From assembly GCA_014381555.1 (NCBI GenBank), contig JACNLO010000050.1, positions 1-35,093 on the forward strand: a stretch of 35,093 bases of DNA, written 5' to 3'. A program made the position numbers and the translations under genes. Positions 15,429 to 23,807 of this stretch are shown piece after piece. The first letter of the stretch is position 1. Every line of letters starts with the position of its first letter. Under the pieces are notes generated by a model. The model did no database searches, was not told the origin of the DNA, and was given only the letters and a program-made list of their open reading frames with translations. This stretch comes from Planctomycetota bacterium (GTDB lineage Bacteria; Planctomycetota; Phycisphaerae; Phycisphaerales; SM1A02).

Positions 15429-18400
15429 CAAACCTTCCATCAACGCAAACACTTTTGGAATCTGTGTGGACGATACCTTCTATATTTGAAGGTCTCCATG
15501 AATGCAATCCATCATGGAATGTGTACTCTTCTAAATGTGAACCTTTCTGGCATGATGCTTCAACATTAAATTCATGTTCACATGTGTATGTTGCATCAAG
15601 AGGGATTACTTTGGCTTGCGAAGAAGGGAAACCTGCTGTTGTTTTCGTACCCAATCGCCAGCTTACAGCTGCGATTAAGTATGCGAGCAGCGTTACGCTT
15701 CAGGCTCCATTGGTGCTCGTTGTTGAAGACCACCCCATCCTTGCTCCGCAGTTGCGACCACGCGAGGTCGCAAAACGAGCAGGTCTTTGCGTTGTGGAGC
15801 CATGCACGCCATCTGAAGTTAAATATTGTGCCGCTTCTGCAGTTAAATTGTCTTCTTCAACATCTGCACCTGTTGTGCTTATTACTCATCACAGTTTATT
15901 AGGTGCTTCAGCGACCCTTGACAGGTCTGAACGAGACCAATCTCATATTTCTCGCATGGCTTCAGAGTCAATTAGTCCAATTCGACTAGGCAGAAAATTA
16001 GAACTTAATAGGCAGCGAACTTTGCCAAGCCCAGGAGAAAAAATATCTGTTGGTTTTGTAACAGTTGGTATGTCAGATTCAGCTCTAAGATATCTAGTAA
16101 GCGAGTTGCAACTACTCGGTCGAGTTCCAATGCTCAACATTCGACTGATCCACCCACTTGATATTGTTCCTGTAGAACGAATGTTGTCTCGATGTCGTCA
16201 CGTTGTGGTTCTTGAACCTCGACCAGGGGAAGTTGAAAGTGAAATTATTTCAATTTCACAATCAATGCTGCGAGAAGGTAGGGAAGTTGCAGCAATTTGG
16301 GGCAAGGAATTGCCTGCACTTGATCCGGAGTTAGACCCAGTTAAAGTTCCAACAGATTCACTTCATCCATCGATAGTTGCTCGTCTTACTCAACATCTTT
16401 TGCATGACGCAAAACCATCTGCTCATGTGAGTGCGCAATTGATACAGCCACTTCCTGATTTACATATTTCGTCAACTCGAAGAACTTCTTTTGGAACTAG
16501 TGCAGCATTGCAATTATTACGTGACTCGTCACTTCGAGTTTTAGATGGAATGAAAAGTACGCATTCATTTGTGATTGACGGGGAACACTATGGCGATAGC
16601 ATCGATGAACTTGTGTATATTGAAACTTGGGGAGAAAGCACCTTTATCGCTGATGGAGCAGATGTTGTACGTGATGCAAGAGAAAAGCAGCAAACACGAA
16701 TTCTGCTCGTTTGGAGAAGTGATGAAACAGGCAATACACTTTCGATGATTATTGACTCACTCGCCTTTGCAAAAGGAGATGGGCAGAACAACGTCGTTGA
16801 GGTATCGCTCGATAATGGTGAAGATTTAGATTTAGCAATCGAAAATGCAAGTAAGAGAAAAGCGGTATCAATAATTATCGTTCGTGATGGAGCCGAACCA
16901 CAATTTGATGTTGAAAAACTTGCAGAGTCTGCAAGAGATATTGATCGCCGTGGTTTTCGTCCTCAGCATGCAATTGTAATTCCGATAGAGCAAATGGCAG
17001 CGGTTCGAATTGAACCAATTGAGCCCTGGCTTCCAAGAGCCGGAACGCCCGCTATGCCACTTGAATCTACTATTAGTGCTCGATGGTTGAAGCCTCAATA
17101 TCGTAGATGGCGAATCTCGCTTCGTCCAATCCTAGAACGCGTGGAAGTTACAAGAAGTAAACCTCCTGTGCGTGTTGTAGCTAAAACCATGCAACGTCTA
17201 ACCCCTCCTCAACCAATCCATGCTTTAGCATCAAATTGGAGAGTTCATATCGCAGGATATCGAGGCGACCAACCTGGCGTAGTAGGAAAAGTTCTCATGG
17301 AGGCAGGATCTCAGATGGGTTATGAAATCTGCTCCCAAAGCAATAACATATTTGTTGGTGCTGGGAGAAAAGCGTGGTCGCAAATTTTGTTCACAAGAAA
17401 GCAATCTAAAGAATCTTTTCGTCCTCTGGTCGCTGCAATTCCTTGGGGAGAAGCAGATGTATTACTTGGTTGGGATAGAGAAGAAGTATTACGGTGTTTA
17501 GATCCAAATGGTCCATTGCAGATTGGCTCGCCAGAGCGAACTCACGTTATGGTTAATACAGACCCACTTGAAAGACAAGGACCTCTTATAGATGTAGAGG
17601 GTGTTCCTGCAATCATAGATATTGGTACCATTGGAAAGACATGTAAAACTGACACAGCGGTTCTCAAAAGTTTTGCTTCGCTAGCAAGATATAGGTTTCA
17701 TAACGAACGCTTGGGCGATCTTATTCAACTTGGCATGGCATTCCAACTAGGTTTTATTCCTGTAACCGTTGATGCGATGAATGTTGCAATTGCAAAAATT
17801 GAACAAGAGGGCTACTCGAGGAGCAGCGAGGCCTTTGATTTTGGGAGAAGAGTTGCATTAGACCCAGAATCTGCATGGCAACCTATCAAAGAAGAGTTTC
17901 AAGTTGACTTGTCAAGATTGATAAAACGCTCAGTGAGGGATTGTTACAAACTAGGAAAACGTGGAATAGCAAAAGCAGAAATAATGCAGCGGTTAATTCG
18001 TCAATCTAAGCAGTCTTTGCCAGGTCTTATGGAATCCCAAGAAGGTCGTCAAGCAATGGTCGACCTAGTAAATGGTATTCGAAGGTGTATGCTTTGGGGT
18101 GGGGAAGAAACTGCAAGTAAGTTTATGAACTCCTTGTGTAAACTCTATGAAGTTGACAGACCAGAAACGGGGAGGCAGTTGACTAGGAAAGCAATTCTTC
18201 CTCTTGCTGAAGCGATGCTTATTAGAGAGCCAATTTATCTTGCTCGGCTAGCTAGGAGCCCAGAGATTCTCCGCAGAATTAAGAATCGTTTGAACGTGCG
18301 CCATTCTAGAGGTGACATTTTAAAGAGGCGTTTTCTGTCTCGTTTTCGACTACGTTTATGGAGTTGGTCATTACAAATCGATATGAGAACAAGTGACTGG

Positions 18401-18631
18401 TCTTCAGTTCTAGTGACATGGATTGGTGCTTTGGTTCCAAAACATTGGCGTGGGCATCGCCGTGACCGAGGCGTGCGTGAGGCAATCCTGCATGCTCTTT
18501 CTCAGGCAACTTTAGAATCAGAAAATTACTATCAGTGGGTCGATAGGTTTGAAAAGTTGCACCAATTGGCTTTGAACGACACACTGCAGAATATTTCGCT
18601 CGTTGAACTTAAGAAGATTCTTCGAGGGTAA
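15425..18631 (+). CDS. Degenerate relative of fused indolepyruvate:ferredoxin oxidoreductase (IorA-IorB type)
   Basis: A 1068-residue protein with no close match I can name. Domains in order: residues 50-165 resemble the second half of the pyrimidine-binding domain of IorA (APLVLVVEDHPILAPQLRPREVAKRAG...VVEP). Residues 205-300 resemble its transketolase-C-like domain (VGFVTVGMSDSALRYLVSEL...VVVLEPRPGEVE). Residues 353-490 look like a remnant of the TPP domain (NVVEVSLDNGEDLDLAIENA...SIIIVRDG). Residues 605-810 resemble the gamma/IorB domain (VHIAGYRGDQPGVVGK; LGMAFQLGFIPVTVDAMNVAIA; AFDFGRRVALDPE), and 815-1068 a helical, Arg-rich C-terminus. The N-terminal GYPGTP motif, the TPP GDG motif and the Cys clusters for iron-sulfur centres are not visible, so ordinary oxidoreductase activity is doubtful. 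It is coupled to the HAD gene and its 3' end overlaps rlmN by 23 bases on the other strand. Confidence 0.6.
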   Translation: MTNLPSTQTLLESVWTIPSIFEGLHECNPSWNVYSSKCEPFWHDASTLNSCSHVYVASRGITLACEEGKPAVVFVPNRQLTAAIKYASSVTLQAPLVLVVEDHPILAPQLRPREVAKRAGLCVVEPCTPSEVKYCAASAVKLSSSTSAPVVLITHHSLLGASATLDRSERDQSHISRMASESISPIRLGRKLELNRQRTLPSPGEKISVGFVTVGMSDSALRYLVSELQLLGRVPMLNIRLIHPLDIVPVERMLSRCRHVVVLEPRPGEVESEIISISQSMLREGREVAAIWGKELPALDPELDPVKVPTDSLHPSIVARLTQHLLHDAKPSAHVSAQLIQPLPDLHISSTRRTSFGTSAALQLLRDSSLRVLDGMKSTHSFVIDGEHYGDSIDELVYIETWGESTFIADGADVVRDAREKQQTRILLVWRSDETGNTLSMIIDSLAFAKGDGQNNVVEVSLDNGEDLDLAIENASKRKAVSIIIVRDGAEPQFDVEKLAESARDIDRRGFRPQHAIVIPIEQMAAVRIEPIEPWLPRAGTPAMPLESTISARWLKPQYRRWRISLRPILERVEVTRSKPPVRVVAKTMQRLTPPQPIHALASNWRVHIAGYRGDQPGVVGKVLMEAGSQMGYEICSQSNNIFVGAGRKAWSQILFTRKQSKESFRPLVAAIPWGEADVLLGWDREEVLRCLDPNGPLQIGSPERTHVMVNTDPLERQGPLIDVEGVPAIIDIGTIGKTCKTDTAVLKSFASLARYRFHNERLGDLIQLGMAFQLGFIPVTVDAMNVAIAKIEQEGYSRSSEAFDFGRRVALDPESAWQPIKEEFQVDLSRLIKRSVRDCYKLGKRGIAKAEIMQRLIRQSKQSLPGLMESQEGRQAMVDLVNGIRRCMLWGGEETASKFMNSLCKLYEVDRPETGRQLTRKAILPLAEAMLIREPIYLARLARSPEILRRIKNRLNVRHSRGDILKRRFLSRFRLRLWSWSLQIDMRTSDWSSVLVTWIGALVPKHWRGHRRDRGVREAILHALSQATLESENYYQWVDRFEKLHQLALNDTLQNISLVELKKILRG

Positions 18632-19655
18632 TGTGCTGTTGCTCTCTTCTTAACTGACCACACGCTGCAGAGATATCACGACCTCTGCTCGCTCGAATGT
18701 GCGAGTTTACGCCACCTTTTTCAAGCGTTTCTTGGAAACGACGAACTTGTGCATTTTCTGGGCGTTTGAAATCAAGCCCAGGAACCTCGTTATACCGAAT
18801 GAGATTTACGTTACAGCGTAATGTCTTACATAAATCTGCAAGTTCCTTTGCTTGGGCACTGCGATCATTTACGCCTCCGAGCAAAAGATATTCAATCGTT
18901 ATTTCCCTGCCTGTAGCATCGAAATATGTACTGCATGATTTTAGAATGTCTTCTATCGAGGCAAACTTTGCCCAAGGTATTAATTGTTTACGCAACGTAT
19001 CAGTCGGTGCATGAAGACTAAGAGCCAATGTTACAGGTAGGTCAAATTTTGTAAGACGCTCGATAGCAGTGGGTAGCCCGACAGTTGAAACAGTAATTTT
19101 TCTTGCTCCGATTCCGAGCCCCCATGGAGCGTTCAATATTCTAATTGCACGCGTGACTGCATCGTAGTTTGCTAACGGCTCTCCCATTCCCATAAAAACA
19201 ATGTTTGTTATTTGATCAGCTCCTAGGCGAATAACTTGTTCGACAATTTGTCCTACCTCAAGGTTTCCTTCAAGCCCATCTAGTCCAGAAGCGCAAAATG
19301 TGCATCCCACTGGGCACCCAACTTGGCTTGAGACACATGCAGTACAGCGAGATTTGGAAGGAATCATGACGCATTCTGTTTGTTTATTCTCTTCGTCCCA
19401 TGCAAGTAGTATTTTTTTAGTCCCATCAGACGCGTGTTTAGTTGTGACAACGTTTGAATCTCGAAAATATAATCTTTGCTCAAGTTGTTCACGGTATTCT
19501 TTTCGGATGTTACTCATCTGATCAACCGATTCAACGTTTTTATCATACGTCCAGTTTAAGATTTGTTTGCAAGCATATTCTGGCATGCCTAAGTCTGCAA
19601 CAATAGCTTCGACATCTCTTGGAAATAACTCAAGGGCATGTGTTTTTGAAGTCAA
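18609..19655 (-). CDS. rlmN: 23S rRNA (adenine-2503-C2)-methyltransferase
   Basis: Radical-SAM enzyme that methylates A2503 of 23S rRNA and A37 of some tRNAs. The 348-residue protein has the cluster motif CPVGCTFCAS (Cys114, 118, 121), GMGEPLANYD, STVGLP, LSLHAPTD, and the C-terminal SRGRDISAACGQL that carries the second catalytic Cys. The start is TTG, overlapping the ispH stop as TTGA; no ATG is available near the expected N-terminus. It is co-directional with ispH. Its 3' end overlaps the convergent 1068-residue gene by 23 bases. Confidence 0.96.
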   Translation of the reverse strand: MTSKTHALELFPRDVEAIVADLGMPEYACKQILNWTYDKNVESVDQMSNIRKEYREQLEQRLYFRDSNVVTTKHASDGTKKILLAWDEENKQTECVMIPSKSRCTACVSSQVGCPVGCTFCASGLDGLEGNLEVGQIVEQVIRLGADQITNIVFMGMGEPLANYDAVTRAIRILNAPWGLGIGARKITVSTVGLPTAIERLTKFDLPVTLALSLHAPTDTLRKQLIPWAKFASIEDILKSCSTYFDATGREITIEYLLLGGVNDRSAQAKELADLCKTLRCNVNLIRYNEVPGLDFKRPENAQVRRFQETLEKGGVNSHIRASRGRDISAACGQLRREQQHITLEESS

Positions 19656-20623
19656 CTTTTTTGCCCCTTCACTGTAATCTCAATGTGTTGCAAAAAATTA
19701 GTTAGTGAACTTGGCATGGAAAATGACATGCCTTCATCGACGTTGGATTCTTCGACAAGTTCACCTCCATAATTATCAACAAGATGACGAACAATTTCTA
19801 CAACAAGATGTTCTGGAGCACTTGCTCCAGCTGTAATCAAAATATCGTTTATCCCTTGAAGCCACTTAGGATTAATTTTTGACACATCGTCTACGAGATA
19901 GGAAGGAGTTCCGGCAGTTTTTGCAATTTCTGTAAGTCTAAGAGAGTTTGAACTATTTTTACTGCCAACAACGAGCACGAGATTTGCCTTAGGGGCCTCC
20001 ATGCGAACGGATATTTGTCGATTTGTCGTTGCGTAACAAATATCATCTGTTGGGGGAGAATGTATTTCAGGGAAGTGTTCTTGCAATGCTCGAATGATTA
20101 TTTCAGCATCATCAGTACTAAGAGTTGTCTGAGTGACATAGGCAAGTTTTGTTGAGTCAATAATATCCAATTCTGGAATATCATCAACGGTTTCGACAAT
20201 CTGTATTGCGTGGGGTGCCTCGCCTTGTGTGCCCATAACTTCTTGGTGATTCTTGTGACCAATTAGCAAAATTTGCCAACCTCTTTTGGCATATCGAATT
20301 GCTTCTGCGTGAACCTTTGTTACAAGTGGGCAAGTTGCATCGATGCATGTTAGATTTCTATTTCTTGCAGTTTTTTTGATTAATGGGCTAACGCCGTGTG
20401 CACTAAAAACAATGACAGATCCTGAGGGGATTTCTTCTATATCTTCCACAAAAATTGCGCCTCTCTGGCGCAAACGCTCAACAACATGTTTGTTATGAAC
20501 AATTTCGTGGTAGACATAAATCTTTTCATTCTCATCTGTCACATCAAGTATTTGATCTACGATATCAACAGCCATGCGAACGCCAGCGCAGAAGCCACGT
20601 GGATTTGATAACTTAATTCGCAT
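19652..20623 (-). CDS. ispH: 4-hydroxy-3-methylbut-2-enyl diphosphate reductase
   Basis: Last step of the MEP isoprenoid pathway, giving IPP and DMAPP. The 323-residue iron-sulfur protein has its three conserved cysteines in PRGFCAGV (Cys12), DATCPLV (about 96) and ICYATTNRQ (about 195). EIVHNKHVV, the SAHG segment, IGHKNHQEV and GSKNSSNSLRL are also present. The length is normal. The ATG lies six bases after a TACAAT -10 box, suggesting a leaderless message. It ends with a TTGA overlap with rlmN. Confidence 0.97.
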   Translation of the reverse strand: MRIKLSNPRGFCAGVRMAVDIVDQILDVTDENEKIYVYHEIVHNKHVVERLRQRGAIFVEDIEEIPSGSVIVFSAHGVSPLIKKTARNRNLTCIDATCPLVTKVHAEAIRYAKRGWQILLIGHKNHQEVMGTQGEAPHAIQIVETVDDIPELDIIDSTKLAYVTQTTLSTDDAEIIIRALQEHFPEIHSPPTDDICYATTNRQISVRMEAPKANLVLVVGSKNSSNSLRLTEIAKTAGTPSYLVDDVSKINPKWLQGINDILITAGASAPEHLVVEIVRHLVDNYGGELVEESNVDEGMSFSMPSSLTNFLQHIEITVKGQKS

Positions 20624-20890
20624 TTAGGTATTGTACTGTGGTGTCTTTGTTTACGTCTTTGTAGTTTTGTTAACTTTATCTCTTCGCGCCTCAGCAGGTT
20701 ATAAGGAACGTTACATTTGGTTTATACAATTGGGTTTTGCGTCAAACGACTTCTGTGCACAAAAACCGCTCCAACAAAAAATTATTCTTATCTCTGAGTA
20801 TCAGTGTCTCAGTGGCAAAAAAATGGAAGAGACGCCACACAGCCGCTCCGCGGCAAAAAAAGATTCCGGTGAAAAAATTGGTTATCGAAA
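20624..20890. other. Intergenic region between prolyl oligopeptidase and ispH genes
   Basis: A 267-base stretch, the longest gap in the window. It holds the ispH -10 box at its left end, A-rich runs, and a short GCCGC-TCC-GCGGC hairpin near 20840-20855 that is not followed by a T-run on the minus strand. Small open frames cross it on the plus strand, but they run into the antisense of the peptidase gene and lack a ribosome site or recognisable product. I see no tRNA or known ncRNA. Confidence 0.5.
20630..20635 (-). promoter_or_regulatory. -10 box of ispH, leaderless type
   Basis: TACAAT on the minus strand, six bases before the ispH ATG at 20623. The best -35 candidate 18 bases upstream (AAGACG) is weak. 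The spacing repeats that seen at def and kdsB. Confidence 0.45.
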
Positions 20891-22975
20891 TCACATCCCA
20901 AGTGACTGCCAAAGAAAAGCATAGACATCAGCAGCTTCTTCGATGCGTAGAGTCGTTGGTTTTCCTGCACCGTGTCCAGCACGAGTTTCTATTCGGATGA
21001 GTGCTGGGTTGTCGCAAGACTGAGCATATTGAAGTGCTGCGGCAAACTTAAAACTGTGCGCAGGGACTACACGGTCGTCAGTGTCACCAGTTGTAACTAA
21101 CGTTGGTGGATAGCATGTCCCTTCCCGTACGTTGTGGTAAGGAGAATATTCAAGTAAATATTTAAACATTTCTGGTTCTTTAGGGTCGCCATAATCACTT
21201 GTCCAAGCCCAACCTACTGTAAAAAGAGGGAATCGAATCATATCTAACACCCCAACAGCGGGAAGGCATGCACCGAATAATTCTGGGCGTTGCGTCATGC
21301 AAGCACCAACAAGCAAGCCGCCATTGCTTCCGCCTTGTATTGCAAGTTTGTTTGAATTTGTCCACCCGTTTTCGATAAGCCATTCGCTACAGGCAATAAA
21401 ATCATCGAAACATTGTTGTTTGTTTTCAAGCATTCCGCCTTCGTGCCACTTGCGTCCATATTCACTTCCACCTCGAATATTTCCAACTGCATAAATTCCT
21501 CCCATTTTAATCCAAGTGGCTCTTGAAGCAGAGAAGTGTGGCAGTATGGGAATGTCAAATCCTCCGTATCCATACAGAAGAACTGGATTGTTCCCTTCAA
21601 GCTCGGTGTCTTTATGGGAAACAATAAACAGAGGGACTTGTTCATTATCTGTGCTGGTTATGAACTTTCTCTGAACGACAATATCAGAGAGGTCTATTGG
21701 AAAAGTAGTCTGCCAAAAGAGTTCTGTTTGACCAGATATCAAATCAAGTGTGTAAATGGTTGGTGGCTGGTTGTAACTTGAGTATGACCAGAAGACCGTT
21801 GTGTCCTCGTTGTCTCCGCTGAACCCTGAAGCAGTTCCGATTCCTGGCATTTTTACACTGTAGAGTTCTGTGCCATCTAACGAATGAACAGTTTCTTTTG
21901 TAGATGCATCTTCGAGCCAAGTTGCAGTAATTCTACCGCCGACTATATCTGCACTACGAAGGATGTTTTTTTGCTCCGGGATTACATCCTTCCATGATTC
22001 CTTCTTATGATTGAATGTGACAGAAACAATTTTTCCTTTTGGAGCTTGATAGTCAGTCTTAAACCAAAGTGTATTCCCAATTCCTCCTATCAAATCATAA
22101 GATGCTACAAATTTTGTTATGCACCATCTAAGTTCTTTTTCATCTGGACCTTTGACGAGAAACGCATTGTTCGAAGATGTGCCTTCGTTGACGGATATGA
22201 CTAACCATCCACCATCTTTCGTGACGCTCGCTCCATAAAATCGGTTTGGGTGTTCGGGGTCAGACCATACAAGTTGGTCCTCGGACTGTTCTGTACCAAT
22301 TTTGTGAAACCAAAGTTCAGCACCATCGGTAGTTGCAATGTGCCCATCGCTATCACTGTGAGGGTATCTAGAGTAGTAATACCCACTTTCATCAGGTAGC
22401 CAAGATGGCGAGTCGTTTTTAATGTCCTTCATTATCTCAGGAAGCATCTTGCCTGTTGTTAAATTCTTTGCGTGCCATGTCGCCCAATCAGAACCAGCAT
22501 CAGAAATGCCCCATACTAGGTAAGAGCCATTTGGACTTGGGGAATATGTGGAAAGAGCTTTCGTGCCGTCTTCCGAAAATGTATTTGGGTCAAGCAAAAC
22601 TTCATCGATAGTCGTTGATGAGTTCCCAGTATAAACAACGCTATGGTTTTGAAGCCCAGTGTTGCGTGATTGGAACCATCGTTCTCCTCGATGAAATGGT
22701 TGTCCTTGTTTTGGATAATTCCATGCTTTCGTGAGCTCTTCTCGGATGGACGGGAGGATTTCAATAGAGTTTAGGTACTGCCGAGTGACTTTATTTTCTT
22801 CTGTAACCCAATCTCGAACTCTCTCGCTTTCTCTCACATCATCTTCGAGCCAACGGTATGGGTCTTGCACCTCAATGCCATGCATTGTTTGGATGACATT
22901 TTCTCGTAAAGTTTCAGGATACGAAATGGTGGGAGTATCAAGAGCAATGCAAAGTATCAAACATGATCCAATCAA
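20891..22975 (-). CDS. Prolyl oligopeptidase (family S9A)
   Basis: Serine peptidase that cleaves short peptides after proline. The 694-residue protein has an N-terminal beta-propeller (about 75-450, opening with IQDPYRWLEDD-like EVQDPYRWLEDD at 35-46) and a C-terminal alpha/beta-hydrolase domain. The catalytic residues are Ser550 in GGSNGG, Asp634 in DTDDRVVP and His668 in AGHGAGKP. LYGYGGF and NIRGGSEYG are also present. The hydrophobic start (IGSCLILCIAL) could be a short signal peptide, but it lacks basic residues. No ATG is available: the start is TTG, with AGGAGGGG (22985-22992) nine bases upstream, inside the end of map. It is probably co-transcribed with map and the hut genes, consistent with peptide and amino-acid use. 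Confidence 0.93.
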   Translation of the reverse strand: MIGSCLILCIALDTPTISYPETLRENVIQTMHGIEVQDPYRWLEDDVRESERVRDWVTEENKVTRQYLNSIEILPSIREELTKAWNYPKQGQPFHRGERWFQSRNTGLQNHSVVYTGNSSTTIDEVLLDPNTFSEDGTKALSTYSPSPNGSYLVWGISDAGSDWATWHAKNLTTGKMLPEIMKDIKNDSPSWLPDESGYYYSRYPHSDSDGHIATTDGAELWFHKIGTEQSEDQLVWSDPEHPNRFYGASVTKDGGWLVISVNEGTSSNNAFLVKGPDEKELRWCITKFVASYDLIGGIGNTLWFKTDYQAPKGKIVSVTFNHKKESWKDVIPEQKNILRSADIVGGRITATWLEDASTKETVHSLDGTELYSVKMPGIGTASGFSGDNEDTTVFWSYSSYNQPPTIYTLDLISGQTELFWQTTFPIDLSDIVVQRKFITSTDNEQVPLFIVSHKDTELEGNNPVLLYGYGGFDIPILPHFSASRATWIKMGGIYAVGNIRGGSEYGRKWHEGGMLENKQQCFDDFIACSEWLIENGWTNSNKLAIQGGSNGGLLVGACMTQRPELFGACLPAVGVLDMIRFPLFTVGWAWTSDYGDPKEPEMFKYLLEYSPYHNVREGTCYPPTLVTTGDTDDRVVPAHSFKFAAALQYAQSCDNPALIRIETRAGHGAGKPTTLRIEEAADVYAFLWQSLGM

Positions 22976-22979
22976 AATA

Positions 22980-23807
22980 TTAATCCCCTCCTACAATTGC
23001 TGGAAGATCTTGTAATCCTTCAGTCAAATCAATTGGTCCTTCATCGCCAATAAGAACATCTGCTTCATAGTGAACGCTTATTGAATGATCAGCAGAAAAA
23101 ATAGGCCATGATCCTCGTTTATTTTCAATTTGAGAAGATCCGACGCTGAGCATCGGCTCAACTGCGATGAGCATTCCACTCTCAAAAGTTCGCCAAGCAT
23201 CGGGCCACTCTGCAGGGTGAGAAGGAACAACGTTAGAAACAAAAGGCGGTGCGTGCAAGGTTTTTCCATACCCATGACCGCCTAGCCCTCTGATTAAGTG
23301 AAACCCATATTGTTTTTCTGCGACCTCTTGAACAGCTTTTGCAAAGTCCATCAAAGGGCGTCGTGGTTGCATTGCCGCAATCCCTGCAGCTAATGAATCT
23401 TTACCTGCTTGCATCAATCGCAGGTTCTCATCACTTGCGTATTCGATTGCCCATGTCCACGCTGCATCTCCTATCCACCCTTTGTGCAAAACTCCAATGT
23501 CAATAGAAATGATATCGCCTGGTTGAAGCGGAGCAAGAGACATTGTGTGTGTGCCGTGGACAACGCAGTCATTCACAGAAATACAAGAATGGCTTGGAAA
23601 TGGAGGTTGTCCGGGAATTCGATATTTTAGAAATGCACTCTTGCACTTAAGTTTATGGAGTGTGTTGGCAACAAAGGTGTCGATTTCTGGGAGGGTAATT
23701 CCTGAACGCAAATAATCCGTTAATTTTCGGTGAACATCTACGACAAGTTCGGCAGAACATTTTGCTGCTTGGGCATCTTTCTCCTGAAGGAGTGGGATAG
23801 TTTTCAT
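22980..23807 (-). CDS. map: Type I methionine aminopeptidase-like protein with altered metal ligand
   Basis: A 275-residue pita-bread-fold peptidase. The substrate and metal residues are readable: His84 (VVHGTH), Asp103 (SIDIG), Asp114 (WIGDAAW), His178 (GGHGYG), His185 (TLHAPP) and Glu217 (AVEPM). The last ligand, normally Glu in a QFEHT segment, reads SADHS, so an Asp (240) takes its place. The ATG at 23807 overlaps the hutI stop as ATGA and has GAGGAAG upstream. The frame extends further upstream inside hutI, but those codons have no family resemblance. Location in a hut/peptidase operon suggests a peptide-degrading role rather than the housekeeping enzyme; that is inference. Confidence 0.88.
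   Translation of the reverse strand: MKTIPLLQEKDAQAAKCSAELVVDVHRKLTDYLRSGITLPEIDTFVANTLHKLKCKSAFLKYRIPGQPPFPSHSCISVNDCVVHGTHTMSLAPLQPGDIISIDIGVLHKGWIGDAAWTWAIEYASDENLRLMQAGKDSLAAGIAAMQPRRPLMDFAKAVQEVAEKQYGFHLIRGLGGHGYGKTLHAPPFVSNVVPSHPAEWPDAWRTFESGMLIAVEPMLSVGSSQIENKRGSWPIFSADHSISVHYEADVLIGDEGPIDLTEGLQDLPAIVGGD

Noticed and set aside
20631-21000. Two small plus-strand open frames (97 and 87 codons), one Lys/Arg-rich
   Set aside because: They start in the ispH upstream region and run antisense into the prolyl oligopeptidase gene, have no ribosome site, and show only compositional bias from A-rich DNA.
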